This document shows positions 33,421 to 45,818 of a stretch of DNA of 64,000 nt, piece after piece; the stretch's first letter is position 1, and each line of letters opens with the position of its first letter. Made by a program: the position numbers and the translations under genes. This DNA comes from Euonymus europaeus (taxonomy: Eukaryota; Streptophyta; Magnoliopsida; Celastrales; Celastraceae). The notes beneath the pieces were generated by a model that worked only from the letters and a program-made list of their open reading frames with translations, was not told the origin of the DNA and did not search any database. Location of the stretch: assembly GCA_963580455.1 (NCBI GenBank), contig OY756970.1:11718001-11782000 (forward strand), given 5' to 3'.

Positions 33421-35555
33421 ACTTGCGTCTTTCGTGTCGTGTGATATGGTTTCTCACTTCGACATGACCTGTGCCACTTTTGAGCAACCTCCTTGCGCTT
33501 CCAACCCGGTTCCACACATTGACGAGTAGCTTTTGTCATCACTCTGAGTATCGCACTTTTTTTCCTTCTATTTCCTGTGTTTTCAGCTCTACTTTTGCTC
33601 CAATTCTGGCTTTTTTTGTGAGACACTGTCTTTCCGAGCGGGCATGATTTCTCCCTGATTTTTCACAAGCTACTACCCTGGTTTCAATGAATATTTGATT
33701 TGAGATTGCTATTCCAGTTTTCTATTTGTGTTGATTTGGGTTGTAGCTTGCTGTATTGGATTTGTTGTACTGGATTTATTACTTTGTTGATATCCTTGTC
33801 TCGTTTGAATACGAAAATTGTTTTTCGGATCTACCTCTTCCACCGGTGTCACTCGCTTCCTCCTATCCTCCTTTCAGGTATGATATACTCTGCTTTTGGT
33901 ACAAATTAAACTACTGGGGTATTTTTGGATATATTTGAATTTTTCAAAAAATTATATGCAAAATGGGCGCGTAAGAGACATTCTAATTTTGGCCTGGGGT
34001 GCAAAAGTAATAGGGTGCCATTGAAAAAAAGTGGTGTGCAAATAGCGCTACCCGTTGAAATATCATTTTGTGTTTTATGTGATAAGTTGTTTTTTATTTT
34101 TTAAAATGAATTTTACAAAACAGTTAGACCAAACATGTTTAGAGTGTTTTTAAAAATACAAAACACAAGATAGGAAGAAAACACCAAACCAAATAGACCT
34201 TAAGGATATAAGATCATCATAGCTTCAAATTCATAATATGTCCATCAATCTAGCCCTAAACTTGTAGAGATCTTCCTTTGAAAGCTTCTTGGGAATGCTC
34301 ATATTGTGGAGTAGACAAATAATTACATACATACAAATAATCCCACATCCACCCTATAAAATAGAAACAATGCATTTATAAGTCATTTAATCTACGGGAA
34401 ATGGCTAGTGTTATTAGATATTGTTGGGTTATATTACACTTGTAAAAAGTTATGCCTTGCTGTATTGACTAAGTGTTGATTCCGTGAACAATTCATTGTA
34501 TCATTTGATCTGTACAACAATCACAATTATAGTAATATCACTAATTACAATGAAATGAGATACGATTATGTTGATTTAAATACATAGGCTCATATGAAAA
34601 TCTTACTAGGAGCTCTACATCTTTCAAATATAGATCTCAGGCTTTATTGCTCCTAGGTAATGTTGAATTGTAATGCTGCCAAAATCCCTCGTCAGTGTCC
34701 ATCACTAGGGTCGTCTAGTGGTCTGCAACAAGGCGATTTCCAACACAGTAATGGGGGAGATCATGTACCTAAACTTTGACAACTAATTTAAAATTTATCT
34801 GTAATAAACTTCTTTCACAAGTCATGCATTAATACGAAGGTCATGCATGAACTATAGTGATCCCAATGGATAGTACGTTCACTTCACCCGAGTTTTATGA
34901 GCCGTCCATCTTTGATTGTTCTTTTGTTAATACTTCGACCAAGCAATTATTAGCTGCCACAAATAGAGTTAATATACGACAAAATGTAATGACGGCATAA
35001 ATTAATTAATTCAAGTTTGTGAATAGTTATGACGTACATTGTTTGTCACCATCTAACCATTCACCGAAGTTGCCAAATCATACCAAAGAAGGAAATTACT
35101 ACCTAATATGTCTGGCCGATTTAACTTTTAAGAGAGAGAATGATAACCGGACTTGTCACTTTGCATGTCATACAACACTCGACTTATTTACTATTATGAG
35201 ATATGAGTTCGATCTGTCAAAAAATCTTTTGGACACGACTAAAGTGAGACGACGTCGATGGTTTTGAGCTATGGATGGTGGAGCGATGGGAGAAGCTATT
35301 TCGTCACATGGAGAACCTTCTAGTCTCCGAACGAATCCATATATCTTAAAAGGGGAGAGCCGAGAAGCTATTTCATTGCGTGAACCTTCTACTCTTTCTG
35401 ATTACCTTTTTGTCCCCGTTTTCGTTTTAAAATACTTAACTAGACATAATATTAGGCTTATTAAATCTAGCTGGGAAAAATCTTACAATTACATTTTAAT
35501 CCAATTAATGACATTTCACGTGAGCCCCGAATTACAAGCTCACTTCTTTAAGGAC
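33421..35555. other. No recognisable gene
   Basis: AT-rich DNA with scattered short open frames, none with a known domain. Around 33,985-34,055 a stretch (GGTGTGCAAATAGCGCTACCC) matches, inverted, sequence at about 24,541-24,590. A GAGAAGCTATTTC...GAACCTTCTA unit is loosely repeated near 35,290 and 35,360. Confidence 0.4.
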
Positions 35556-35560
35556 CCATT

Positions 35561-36917
35561 TGTTAGATATATGTCATGCATAGCTAATCTAATACGGTTA
35601 TTGATAGGGTTGTGAGTTTTATGCAATTTAATATGAGATATTAAAACAAACAATATGGAAGATTTATTGTTGAATAAATGCTTCGAACATGACTTTTAAA
35701 ATAATGAATCACATGGAGGTTTATTTCCTTGTCAATGATTTATCATTTATTTACAATTGTGTAAATAATTTTTAGACGTGAGATGACATATTAGTCTTGT
35801 ATATGGGTGATTGAATTTTGTCAATGTTGAAAATATTTATTTATTAAATAAATATTAACATTTGATGGATTCAGTTAGTTATATATGGAGACTTGTGTGC
35901 AGTCAATAAGGAATCTACCGCCTCGAAATAAACGAGGAGAATATCCTATGTGATCCAAATATTTATTGACACAGAAAATTCTTGGCCGAGGTTACATGAT
36001 TAATGAAAATGTGTTTTCATTAATTATTTCATTGTTAATAAAATATTGGATCTGACATTTAGTTGATTTAGTGGATTTGACCGATATCCATGACCCTCAC
36101 TCAATTGAGATATTGTACAGTGGAAGGATTTAATTACATGGTAATTGTAATTTTAATTAAAGGTTCATATGAAAGAATTCATCACTGATTGGGTAGCCAC
36201 GATATACTGTTAGGTGTCACTCGTGATTTATAAGAAATAATTAAAAGTTGTTTTAATTAATATCAAAGAGTTTGATATTATTTTTATTGCTAATCGATAA
36301 TGAACTTAGAAAGTCACACATAAAAGAATCACGAAAATTATTTCTCTAAAGTTGGAAGTGAACTATATTCGATAATTTACATGAGATGAAAAAGATCGAC
36401 TAATTAATTAAATGTAGGTTTATTGTAAACCGAAATGAATCCAACTGATTAAGATAAATTGCTAGTACATAAGATATTAGTCATTTGATGGATTCATTAT
36501 TTAATTATTATAATAATACATTAATTATAGTAGTTGCCGGCAACTAAAGTAGTTGTCGACACTACTATACAATTATATAACAATGTGTATGTTACATTCG
36601 AGTGGCGAGATTTTCAATAGAAAGTCTAGTATTATTATTCAAAATAATTGATTAGATAATCAATTATGAAATTTTTTTAAATTAAGGAAATTTTCAAAAT
36701 CTTCCAAAGGTGCTTTAGTTTTGTGATTCCAGTGGACGAACTAGAGACTTCGTACAATCGGAGTTCTACCGGCAAACTGGCAGTATTGTTTTGATTAAGC
36801 AGGAGGTGGAAAGGATTCCACTCGATCGGAGTACCGGACAAACCGTTCGTACAAGCACGCTACAAAAGATATTTTTGTAGTATTTTCGCTACGTATTGTG
36901 TATACCGTTTGCTAAAA
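35561..36917 (+). repeat. Copia 5' LTR (1,357 bp)
   Basis: It begins TGTTAGATATATGTC and ends ACCGTTTGCTAAAA, where the partner ends GCTAACA. It lacks about 265 bp present in the 3' LTR after AATCTAATACGGTT, so it has suffered an internal deletion. Confidence 0.93.
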
Positions 36918-36918
36918 G

Positions 36919-36930
36919 TGGTATCGGAGG
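36919..36930 (+). promoter_or_regulatory. Copia primer binding site
   Basis: TGGTATCGGAGG just inside the 5' LTR is one base off the usual TGGTATCAGAGG complementary to initiator tRNA-Met. Confidence 0.85.
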
Positions 36931-39113
36931 GGTTAGGCTAATGGTATAGTATCTAGATCTAGAGAAAATTAGATTTTCTAAAGTGATATATGCATCTGAT
37001 ATGCATGTGTTTAATCTGATTTTTTATTTCATTTGATGAATTGAGAAATTAGATTATTAGATCTAGACATATTTGATATGAAATGGGTTGTGTGGATCTG
37101 AAATTATTGTTTAATTTGGTGATACCCGATCTATATGCTGCCACATAATCTGTCTAAAATATGTGATATTATTGGTTTAAGTTATACTGGTTTGATCTGG
37201 TTGTCAAAGTTTAACTGATTCTTCGAGACTCAAAAGAGGAGAAGCATTTCAACTGGTTATCTGCAAGAGCGCAGGTAGATCCACCGGGAAAAATGTTGGA
37301 AAGGCCGAAACATCCGATTGTCTCTGGTCATCGAAAACTGCAAATGTTGCAGCTGAAGCAAATTGCATGGTACTTAGATCCAAGTCGAAGAAAGGGGTCA
37401 ATGGACCTGTTTTGATGCAATCTTAAGGTTTTCTGTCATTGGAGTGAAAAGAGAATGTTCGGTTGATTCATTGTGACCAGAAATTGGTTTTATCGGCATA
37501 AGAAGGTAAAAATAACCATGAAACTTGATCTGTTAAATCTGGACAGGTATGGCTACTGGAGTTTTTGTAAAACTCAAGTGTTGGGTCTCATCTGGTCTCC
37601 ACCATCATCTTCGTCGGAAACGGCGATCATTTGCAAGTGTTGCAAAAACTGATTTTTGCTGCAGGTTGAAAATCGGGCGGAGAAGAAAGGGTCCAGATGA
37701 CCCGGTTGATGGAAATGGGTTACGGGCTATGTAGGTTTGTGTTCTTTGCCGTCAAATCTACCGAAAACGGAGCTGGAAGTCGACTACAACTGTTGCAGAA
37801 GCTGAATTCGTTTGCAGGTTTCGAGTGAACAAGATGGGTCACTCGACCCGTACCATTTTCTGTCATGATGGGCCAGATGTATGACACGACCCAGATGACT
37901 TGATTTATGTCCAGAAATGTTTTGGCATAAGTTTGGGCCAAGATTTGATTTGGGCTAAATATTAAATGTTTCACTGGCTAATGAATATTTTGGGCCTGGA
38001 ATTCTGGACAGGTATGATATGGGCCAGATTTGATTGACTGGGCCAAGAAAGGTTTTTGGTTCTGATGGGTCATGGGCTAGAGGTAGCAGACTGATATATA
38101 TTTGGCCTAAAATCTGAAATATAAAATGTTTCTAATTTTAGTTTTGGGTCAAAATATTTTGGACTGTAAGGGCTGGACTGTTATTTATTCTAGATATTAT
38201 ATTTGATATGTGTTTAGAATAAATAAATATGCATGATTTAATTAATTTAGTTTAAATTGAATTAATTAAATGTTGATTAATTATAAAATTGTTTTATATG
38301 ATGCATGTATATAGTTAAATTGTTTAATTATTGGTGCATGATCTAAATTACATATTATTTATTCTCGAATTTATACATGATATATGTTTAGAATAAATAA
38401 TTGATGCATGGTAAATTGAATTTATTATTGTGAAATATATGAGATATGTTCTTAGAATAAATTTTAAAATTATGCATGTATGTAATTTATGATGAGACCT
38501 ATTTAACATCCCTTTAAATATTAAGTTGATAAACGGTATGATTTATGTAATTATATCGTGGCTCTCAATTATATAAAATTTTAGAAACTTTTATGATTTT
38601 GTATAATTGATCATGAAGAAATTATGGGGATTATGCAATGAGTCATAAGAGATGTTTCTAATATTTTATTAAGCATGAAATGTTATAAATATAAGATATA
38701 TTCGTGTTCAAGAAACCAATAAAGGTGAGAATACTAATATTCAAATTTTTATATTTATTGAATAATGGGTTAAACTTAACTATGTATAATGGGCCAAGAA
38801 ACTAGGAAAGGTGAGGTTCTGTATACTAGGAGCCAAAGTAAAATGATTGAATCATGTATGAGATACATTGAACAAGAGTTGTTTACTTATTGATTTAAAT
38901 ATTCCAAGAAACAACTAAACGTGAGGAATACCGAAAATTAATAAGAACTCAATCACTCACTAGAAATTCTAATATGGATTTCCGTTACTCAAATAGGGAT
39001 GTATGAGTTACGAAAAATTAGTGGGAGGTACCAAATATTTTAAAGACGAAAATTTATTTGGATAATATAGACTATTGTTAATAATCTTTGCTTATTTTCT
39101 ACAGTACACGAGT
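36931..39113 (+). other. Long copia leader with repeated motifs
   Basis: About 2.2 kb without a gag domain. A loosely repeated GTTGCA...CTGA...TTTGCAGG segment occurs near 37,330, 37,625 and 37,780. A GTTTAGAATAAAT motif recurs between 38,210 and 38,470. CAAGAAAC...AAAGGTGAG occurs at 38,709, 38,795 and 38,905. A 61-codon frame at 37,549-37,734 has no known match. Confidence 0.55.
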
Positions 39114-40116
39114 ATGACTCAATCCAACCCACTTGCACGCATTTTGGATGCTAACCGGCTTACTGGGCCGAACTTTGTTGACTGGCTGAGAAATTTGAGA
39201 ATAGTTCTCAATTTTTGAAAAGATTAGATATGTTCTTGACAAACTTGTTCCAATATCCTCACTTGAAGGATCCACTGAGGAGGAAAAGGCTACCTATAAA
39301 AGGTGGCAGGAGCATGATTTGATAGCCAGAAGTTATATTATGGCTTCAGTGACAAATGAGCTTCAAAAACAGCATGAGAATTATGTTAGTACTCGAGATA
39401 TGATTCTTCATCTGAAAGAGTTATATGGAAAGCAAAGCAGGATAGCTAGATATGATATATCTAAGGAATTGTTCCGAAAGAGAATGGTTGAAGGTGCTAG
39501 TGTGAAAGATCATGTTCTCAAGATGATCAATTTGATTGAACAACTTGAGAATTTAGATTTTCTCATGGATTACAACTTACAGACTGATTTGATTTTACAG
39601 TCCCTTCCTGATTCCTTCTCACCGTTCATTGTGAATTTTCACATGAACAAAATTGAGTGTACCTTAGCAGAACTTCTGAATATGCTAGGTACAGCTCAAG
39701 TGGACATGAAGGGAAAGACAGTTGAGAAGGCTCTTGTGGCTTCTTCATCTTTTAGGAAGAAGAAGAACAACAAGAAAGCTTCTACTTCTGGACCTTCTAA
39801 AAGGATTTCCAAAAAGAAATCGGAGGACAAGGTGCCAGCAGCAGATAAAGGAAAATGCTTCTTCTGTCAGAAGGATGGGCATTGGAAAATGAATTGTTCC
39901 GAATATCTCAAGTCCTTGAAAGTCAAGGGAAAGGAGACACCTTCAGAAGGTATGTCTAATTTCTGTAAACTTGAGAATATTGTTTCTATTTACTCATCAT
40001 CTACTTCTTGGATCATTGATACTGGTGCATCGTCGCACATATGTGTGTCGTTGCAGGATCTGAGAAGTAGTAGAACTCTGGGAGCAAATGAAGTGGTCAT
40101 ACAAGTAGAAAAATAA
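39114..40116 (+). pseudogene. Copia gag and protease start, frameshifted
   Basis: The natural start is MTQSNPLARILDANRLTGPN at 39,114. An extra T in the T-run at 39,219-39,223 shifts the frame after RIVLNF. The long frame resumes and is open from 39,319 (MASVTNELQKQHENYVSTRD). The UBN2-type gag continues to a zinc knuckle CFFCQKDGHWKMNC (39,856-39,897) and protease WIIDTGASSHIC with the catalytic D at 40,018. The frame is lost after VIQVEK at 40,116. The protease site is intact. Confidence 0.9.
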
Positions 40117-41441
40117 AGCAATTGTTGCTGCTACTGCTATTGGGACTGCTTTCATTAAATTACTTTATGCTCATGTTTTAAATTTGGATAAGTGTTTGTT
40201 TGTTCCTAATGCTTTCAATAACATCATTTTTGTGGGACTTTTGGCACAAAAGAATTATGAATTCTATTATTAGAATAATGTGTGTTATATTCATTTTCGA
40301 AATGAATGTGTTGGTATGGGAAATTTGATAAATGGTTTGTATTATTTAAATATGCATGATGGTAAGCTCTTAACTCATGATGTGAATAATGATGCAGTAG
40401 AATAATCTAAAAGTAATTTTAAATATCTGTGGCATCTTAGATTAGGTCATATTGCAGAAGAAAGACTTAACAAGTTGATAAAAGAGGGTTTAATTAAATC
40501 CTCGGATTTAGAATCCTATTCTACTTGTGAGTTTTGTAGTCAAGGCAAAATGACCAGATCGCACTTTGTTGGACAAAGTCAAAGACCTACAGAAGTTTTA
40601 GAATTAATACATTCAGATGTATGTGGGCCTTTTAATCAAATGGCTAGAGGTGGTTATTTCTACTTCATTACTTTTACTGATGATAACTCACGGTATGGTT
40701 ATGTGTACTTAATGAAGTACAAGCATGAATCTTTTGAAAAGTTAAAAGAATTCAAAGCTAAAGTAGAAAATCAAACTGGAAAAAGTATTAAAGCTCTTCG
40801 ATCAGATCGAGGTGGTGAATACTTAAGTTAAGAGTTTAAAATGTTCCTAAAGGAACATGACATTATTTCACAATTGACTCCTCCAGATGAATGGTGTATC
40901 TGAAAGGAGAAATCATACTTTGTTAGACATGGTACGTTCAATGATGAGTTATACAGATTTACCCATTTCACTATGGGGTTTCTGTCTTCTGACTGCAACT
41001 TATTTGCTGAACAGAATTCCTTCTAAATCTGTTCCTAAGACACCATATGAGATATGGGTTGGTAGGGCTCCAAGTCTTAAACATGTTAGGATTTGGGGTT
41101 GTCCAGCACACATCATAAAGCTACAAACAGATAAATTGGAGGCCAGATCTGAACAAGGAAGATTTGTTGGATATCCAAAGGAAACTTTGGGATACTACTT
41201 CTATATTCCCACTGATCACAAAATAGTGATTATTAGAGATGCCATTTTTTTGGAAAAAAGTTTATTCAGAAAAAAAGTATTGGGAAAAGGATATAACTTG
41301 AGGAAGTATTTGATATTCCACAATATGATCAAAATCATATTCAAGAATCCAATGATGCAAGAACTGTAATCACACAAACTCCTAGAAAGTCTAGTAGAGT
41401 TATCCGTCTACCAGCACGGTACGTATAACTTACTACATGAT
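40117..41441 (+). pseudogene. Copia integrase, interrupted
   Basis: The end of protease and the GAG-pre-integrase zinc finger (LWHLRLGHI; CEFCSQGKMTRSHF) lead to the integrase core. Catalytic Asp residues are in HSDVCGPFNQMARGGY (about 40,612) and LRSDRGGEYLS (about 40,800). A stop at 40,829 and a frame change follow. The core continues from MNGVSERRNHTLLDM (40,887) to WVGRAPSLKHVRIWGCPAH and PKETLGYYFYIP, ending in a shifted frame near 41,369. Confidence 0.88.
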
Positions 41442-43042
41442 ATGCAAGAGTTGTTTGTTCATGGAGATATAAATCATGGTGATGATCCTACTAGTTATGA
41501 AGAAGCAATATCAGATATTGACTCTTCAAAATGGCTTGAAACTATCAAATCCGAAATGAGTTCAATGTATTCAAATCAAGTTTGGTATCTTGTGGACTCT
41601 CCTGAAGGTATTGTACCTATAGGATGCAAATGGGTTTACAAGAGGAAAATTGGTTTGGATGGTAAGGTAGAGACCTACAAAGCAAGACTGGTTGCAAAAG
41701 GATATACTCAAAGACAAGAAATTGACTATGATGAAACTTTTTCACCAGTTGCTATGTTGAAGTCTATCAGGATTTTATTAGCCATAGAAGCACACTATGA
41801 TTATGAGATATCGCAGTTCGATGTCAAAACTGCATTCCTTAATGGAAACATTGAGGAAGATATCTATATGGAACAACCTAAGGGTTTTGAATCCAAAGGT
41901 GGAAAACAAAAGGTGTGCAAGCTTAAGAGATCCATCTATGGTTAAGGCAAGCTTCCAGGAGTTGGAACATCCATTTTGATGAAGCAATCAAATCGTTTGG
42001 TTTCATTAAAAATGTGGATGAACCGTGTGTTTACAAGAATGTTAGTGGGAGTGCTCACACATTCCTAGTCTTGTATGTTGATGACATTCTCCTTTTTGGG
42101 GATGATGTTGGAATGATGACGTCAGTTAAAGTTTGGTTGTCAAAAACTTTCTCCATGAAAGATTTGGAAGAAGCAGCCTATATTCTGGGAATTAGAATCT
42201 ATAGAGATAGATATAAAAGAATTATAGGGCTTTCTCAATCTATGTATATAGACAAGGTGTTGAAACAATTCAACATGCAAGAGTCGAAAAGAGGATTGTT
42301 ACCTTACAGACATAGCATTCATCTTTCTAAGGAAATGTCTCCAAAGACACCTGAGGAAAGAGAGAGAATGACCAAGATTCCATATGCATCTGCAGTTGGA
42401 AGTCTGATGTATGTTATGTTATGTACTAGACCTGACATAGCTCACGCTGTAAGTGTTACAAGCAGGTTTCAATCAAATCCCGGTGAAGAACACTGGGCAG
42501 CTGCTAAGAATATTCTTAAGTACTTGAGAAGGACTAAAGAATTGATTTTAACATATGGAGGGGGTGATTTGAGAATCGATGGTTATACTGATTCTGATTT
42601 CCAAACAGATATTGATGATAGAAACTCTATCTATGGGTTGGTTTTTATATGTAATGGTGGAGCAGTGTGTTGGAAAAGTTCCAAAAAAAGCACTACTACA
42701 GACTCTACCACAGAGGCTGAATACATCGCTGCAAAGGAAGCGATTTGGATGAAGAAGTTTGTAAATGAACTTGGTGTTGTTCCATCCATTGAATCACCAG
42801 TGCCACTAAACTGTGATAACAATGGAGCAATTGCTCAGGCAAAGGAACCAAGGTCTTATAAGAAATCCAAACATATCAAAAGACGTTTCCACATTATTAG
42901 AGAGATAATTGAAAGAGGTGATGTAGCTATACAGAAGATAGCATCAGCAGAAAACATTGTTGATCCATTAACTAAAGCTCTAACTCTACAGCAATTAGAT
43001 CGTCATCTAGAAAAGATGGGTATGAGATACCATAGCGATTGA
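41442..43042 (+). pseudogene. Copia reverse transcriptase and RNase H, one break
   Basis: RT starts in the region SYEEAISDIDSSKWLETIKS, then GCKWVYKRKIGLDGKVETYK, ARLVAKGYTQ and FDVKTAFLNG. A TAA at about 41,943 follows KRSIYG and a frame shift follows. The frame 42,014-43,042 has YVDD at 42,074-42,085, AVGSLMYVMLCTRPDIAHAV, the RNase H segment GYTDSDFQTDIDDR and STTEAEYIAAKEA, and the family terminus NIVDPLTKALTLQQLD. The second half is intact. Confidence 0.92.
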
Positions 43043-43050
43043 CTTTAGGA

Positions 43051-43062
43051 CAAGTGGGAGAT
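43051..43062 (+). promoter_or_regulatory. Copia polypurine tract
   Basis: CAAGTGGGAGAT immediately precedes the 3' LTR start TGTTAGATAT and is the conserved plus-strand primer of this family. Confidence 0.85.
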
Positions 43063-44643
43063 TGTTAGATATATGTCCTGTATAGCCAATCTAATACGGT
43101 TGTATTTGGAACATATATAATAATTATACTGTATTAATTGTTTATATAAATGGCAGTTTATAATGTATTTGATATTTCTATTTATATAGCTGTATTAAAT
43201 ATGTCTATAGATATTTATTAGATACCTCATTCTCAAGAGTTGAGAATAAGACTGACGAGTGATCTTTAGTATACATATCTTAAATAAAGTTCCTGATTGT
43301 AGAATTATTAATTGGACAATAATAATTCGGAAGATCAGCATACTGTTTGTTTCCTATAATGATATGGTTGTGAGTCTTATGCAATTTAATATGAGATATT
43401 AAAACAAACAATATGAAAGGTTTATTGTTGAATAAATGCTTCGAACATGACTTATAAAATAATGAATTACATGGAGGTTTATTTCTTTGTCAATGATTTA
43501 TTATTTATTATTTATTTACGATTGTGTAAATAATCCTTAGACCTGAAATGACTTAGTAGTCTTGTATATGGGTGATTGAATTTTGTCAATTTTGAAAATA
43601 TTTATTTATTAAATAAATATTTATTTATTATATATGGAAACTTGTGTGCAGTCAATAAGGAATCCACCGCCTCGAAATAAAAGAGGAGAATATCCTATGT
43701 GATCTAGATATTTATTGACATAGGAAATCCTTGGCCGAGGTTACATGATTAATGAAAATGTGTTTTCATTAATTATTTCATTGTCAATAAAATATTGGAT
43801 CTGACATTTAATTGAGTTAGTGGATTTGACCGATATCCATGATCCACACTCAATTGGGATATTGTACAGTGGAAGGATTTAATTACATGGTAATTGTAAT
43901 TAAAGTTTCATATGAAAGAATTCATCATTGATTGGGTAGTCACGATATACTGCTATGTGTCACTCGTGATTTATAAGAAATGATTAAAGATTGTTTTAAT
44001 TAATATCAAAGAGTTTGATATTACTTTTATTGCTAATCGGTAATGAACTTAGAAAGTCACACATAAAAGAATCAAGAAAATTATTCGTTTAAAGTTGGAA
44101 ATGAACTATATTCGATAATTTACAAGAGATGAAAAAGATCGAATAATTAATTAAATGTAGGTTTATTGTAAACCAAAATGAATCCAACTGATTAATATAA
44201 ATTGCTAGTACATAAGATATTAGTCATTTGATGGATTCATTATTTAATTATTATAATAATACATTTATTATAGTAGTGGCCGACACTAATATACAATTAT
44301 ATAACAATGTGTATGTTAAACATTGGAGTGGCAAGATTTTCAATAGAAAGTCTAGTATTATTATTCAAAATAATTGATTAGATAATCAATTATGAAAATT
44401 TTCTAAATTAACGAAATTTTCAAAATCTTCCAAAGGTTCTTTAGTTTTGTGATTCCGGTGGACGAACTAGAGATTTCGTATAATCGGAGTTCTACCGCCG
44501 AACTGACGGTATTGTTTTGATCAAGCAGGAGGTGGAAAGGATTCCATTCGGTCGGAGTTCCGGACAAACCGTTCGTACAAGCATGCTACAAAAGGTATTT
44601 TTATAGTATTTCCACTGCGTATTATGTATACCGTTTGCTAACA
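43063..44643 (+). repeat. Copia 3' LTR (1,581 bp)
   Basis: It begins TGTTAGATATATGTCC and ends CCGTTTGCTAACA, followed by CCATT. It keeps about 265 bp (approximately 43,098-43,370) missing from the 5' LTR. Scattered substitutions against the 5' LTR show an old insertion. Confidence 0.93.
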
Positions 44644-45818
44644 CCATTATCTTGCATTATTGGATTTATATTTGATTGGCCCAAGTAAGAGTCACATAAG
44701 TCATATTCTAGAGCCATTAAACAAATCCCATTTAGAAATATTCTCTAAAATGGTTGAGTTGGCAGTAAGCTTGTGATATTAAATTAGCTAAGAGTTCAGG
44801 TCCAGATCGAAGATTATGTTCAGAAGCCAACCATTACAAAAGGTTCAGACAAACCAATGTTTAAACCTTATGAAATACCCCCCAAATTAGCTAAAATATT
44901 AGCTCCTCAAGACACTGATTTCATGGCTGCCATAGAAAAGAAATTACAAAACATTAAGGAGAAAAAATTACAAGAACTTACTGCCACTCTTACCCAATTT
45001 CCTTCCTTACAAATTCCTGAAACTCCTCCTACAACATCCACAACTCCAGCTGTCAATAACCTTGACAAAACTAGTGACACTCCAACAAATTCAGACTTTG
45101 AAATAAATAAAATGACATGGCAAGCTCCTCAAAAACTTTATTATTCTAAGACAACTCCACCAGATATTCTGTTAGAAGAAAAACAGACAAACCAAATGAA
45201 ATATAATGCTGACACCATTTATGAATGGAATATCGATGGTATGTCAGATTATAATATCCTTAATTTACTACAACAAATGACGATGGTTAGCAATGCTTAT
45301 AAAACTAAAATGGATACAACTGACCAAGCTATTGCAATCTTAATTATTGCTAGTTTTAGAGGACAGTTAAAGGGATGGTGGGATTACCATCTTACATCTC
45401 CTCAACAAAATGAAATTCTTAATGCAGTTAAAACCGCTTCTGATGGTACAATTATCAAAACAGAATTAGGTGTCGAAATCCAGGATGTTGTCGCCACCCT
45501 TATCTTTTCAATCTCCAAACATTTCTTAGGAGACCCATCTAGCATTAGAGATAGGTCTTCTGAGCTCTTAGCCAATTTAAGGTGCATAGAACTTCATGAT
45601 TTTCGCCAATACAAAGATACCTTCTTAACCAGAGTTATGATGCGGCCTGACAACAATCAACCATTCTGGAAAGAAAAATTTTTAGCAGGACTTCCAATCT
45701 TATTAGGTGACAAAGTACGTGAAAAGATTAAATCTTTATACAACAACCAAATTCCTTATGATCAGTTGACTTATGGGGATCTGTTAAATCATATTCAGAA
45801 GGTAGGTTTACAATTATG

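Larger units (their letters stand above)
35561..44643 (+). mobile_element. Ty1/copia retrotransposon, complete but decayed (9.1 kb)
   Basis: Both LTRs are present (35,561-36,917 and 43,063-44,643), flanked by the 5-bp direct repeat CCATT (35,556-35,560 and 44,644-44,648). Internal order is gag, protease, integrase, RT, RNase H, as in copia. The leader between primer site and gag is unusually long (about 2.2 kb). Several frameshifts and stops make it non-autonomous. Confidence 0.95.

Noticed and set aside
33378..33626. 82-codon basic minus-strand frame
   Set aside because: No recognisable family and it lies among LTR-like debris; likely chance.
35019..35615. Possible host coding region from two consecutive open frames
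   Set aside because: No domain, codon bias or splice context; the second frame runs into the copia LTR.
37549..37734. Extra gene in the copia leader
   Set aside because: 61 codons without any family match, and overlapping loosely repeated leader sequence.
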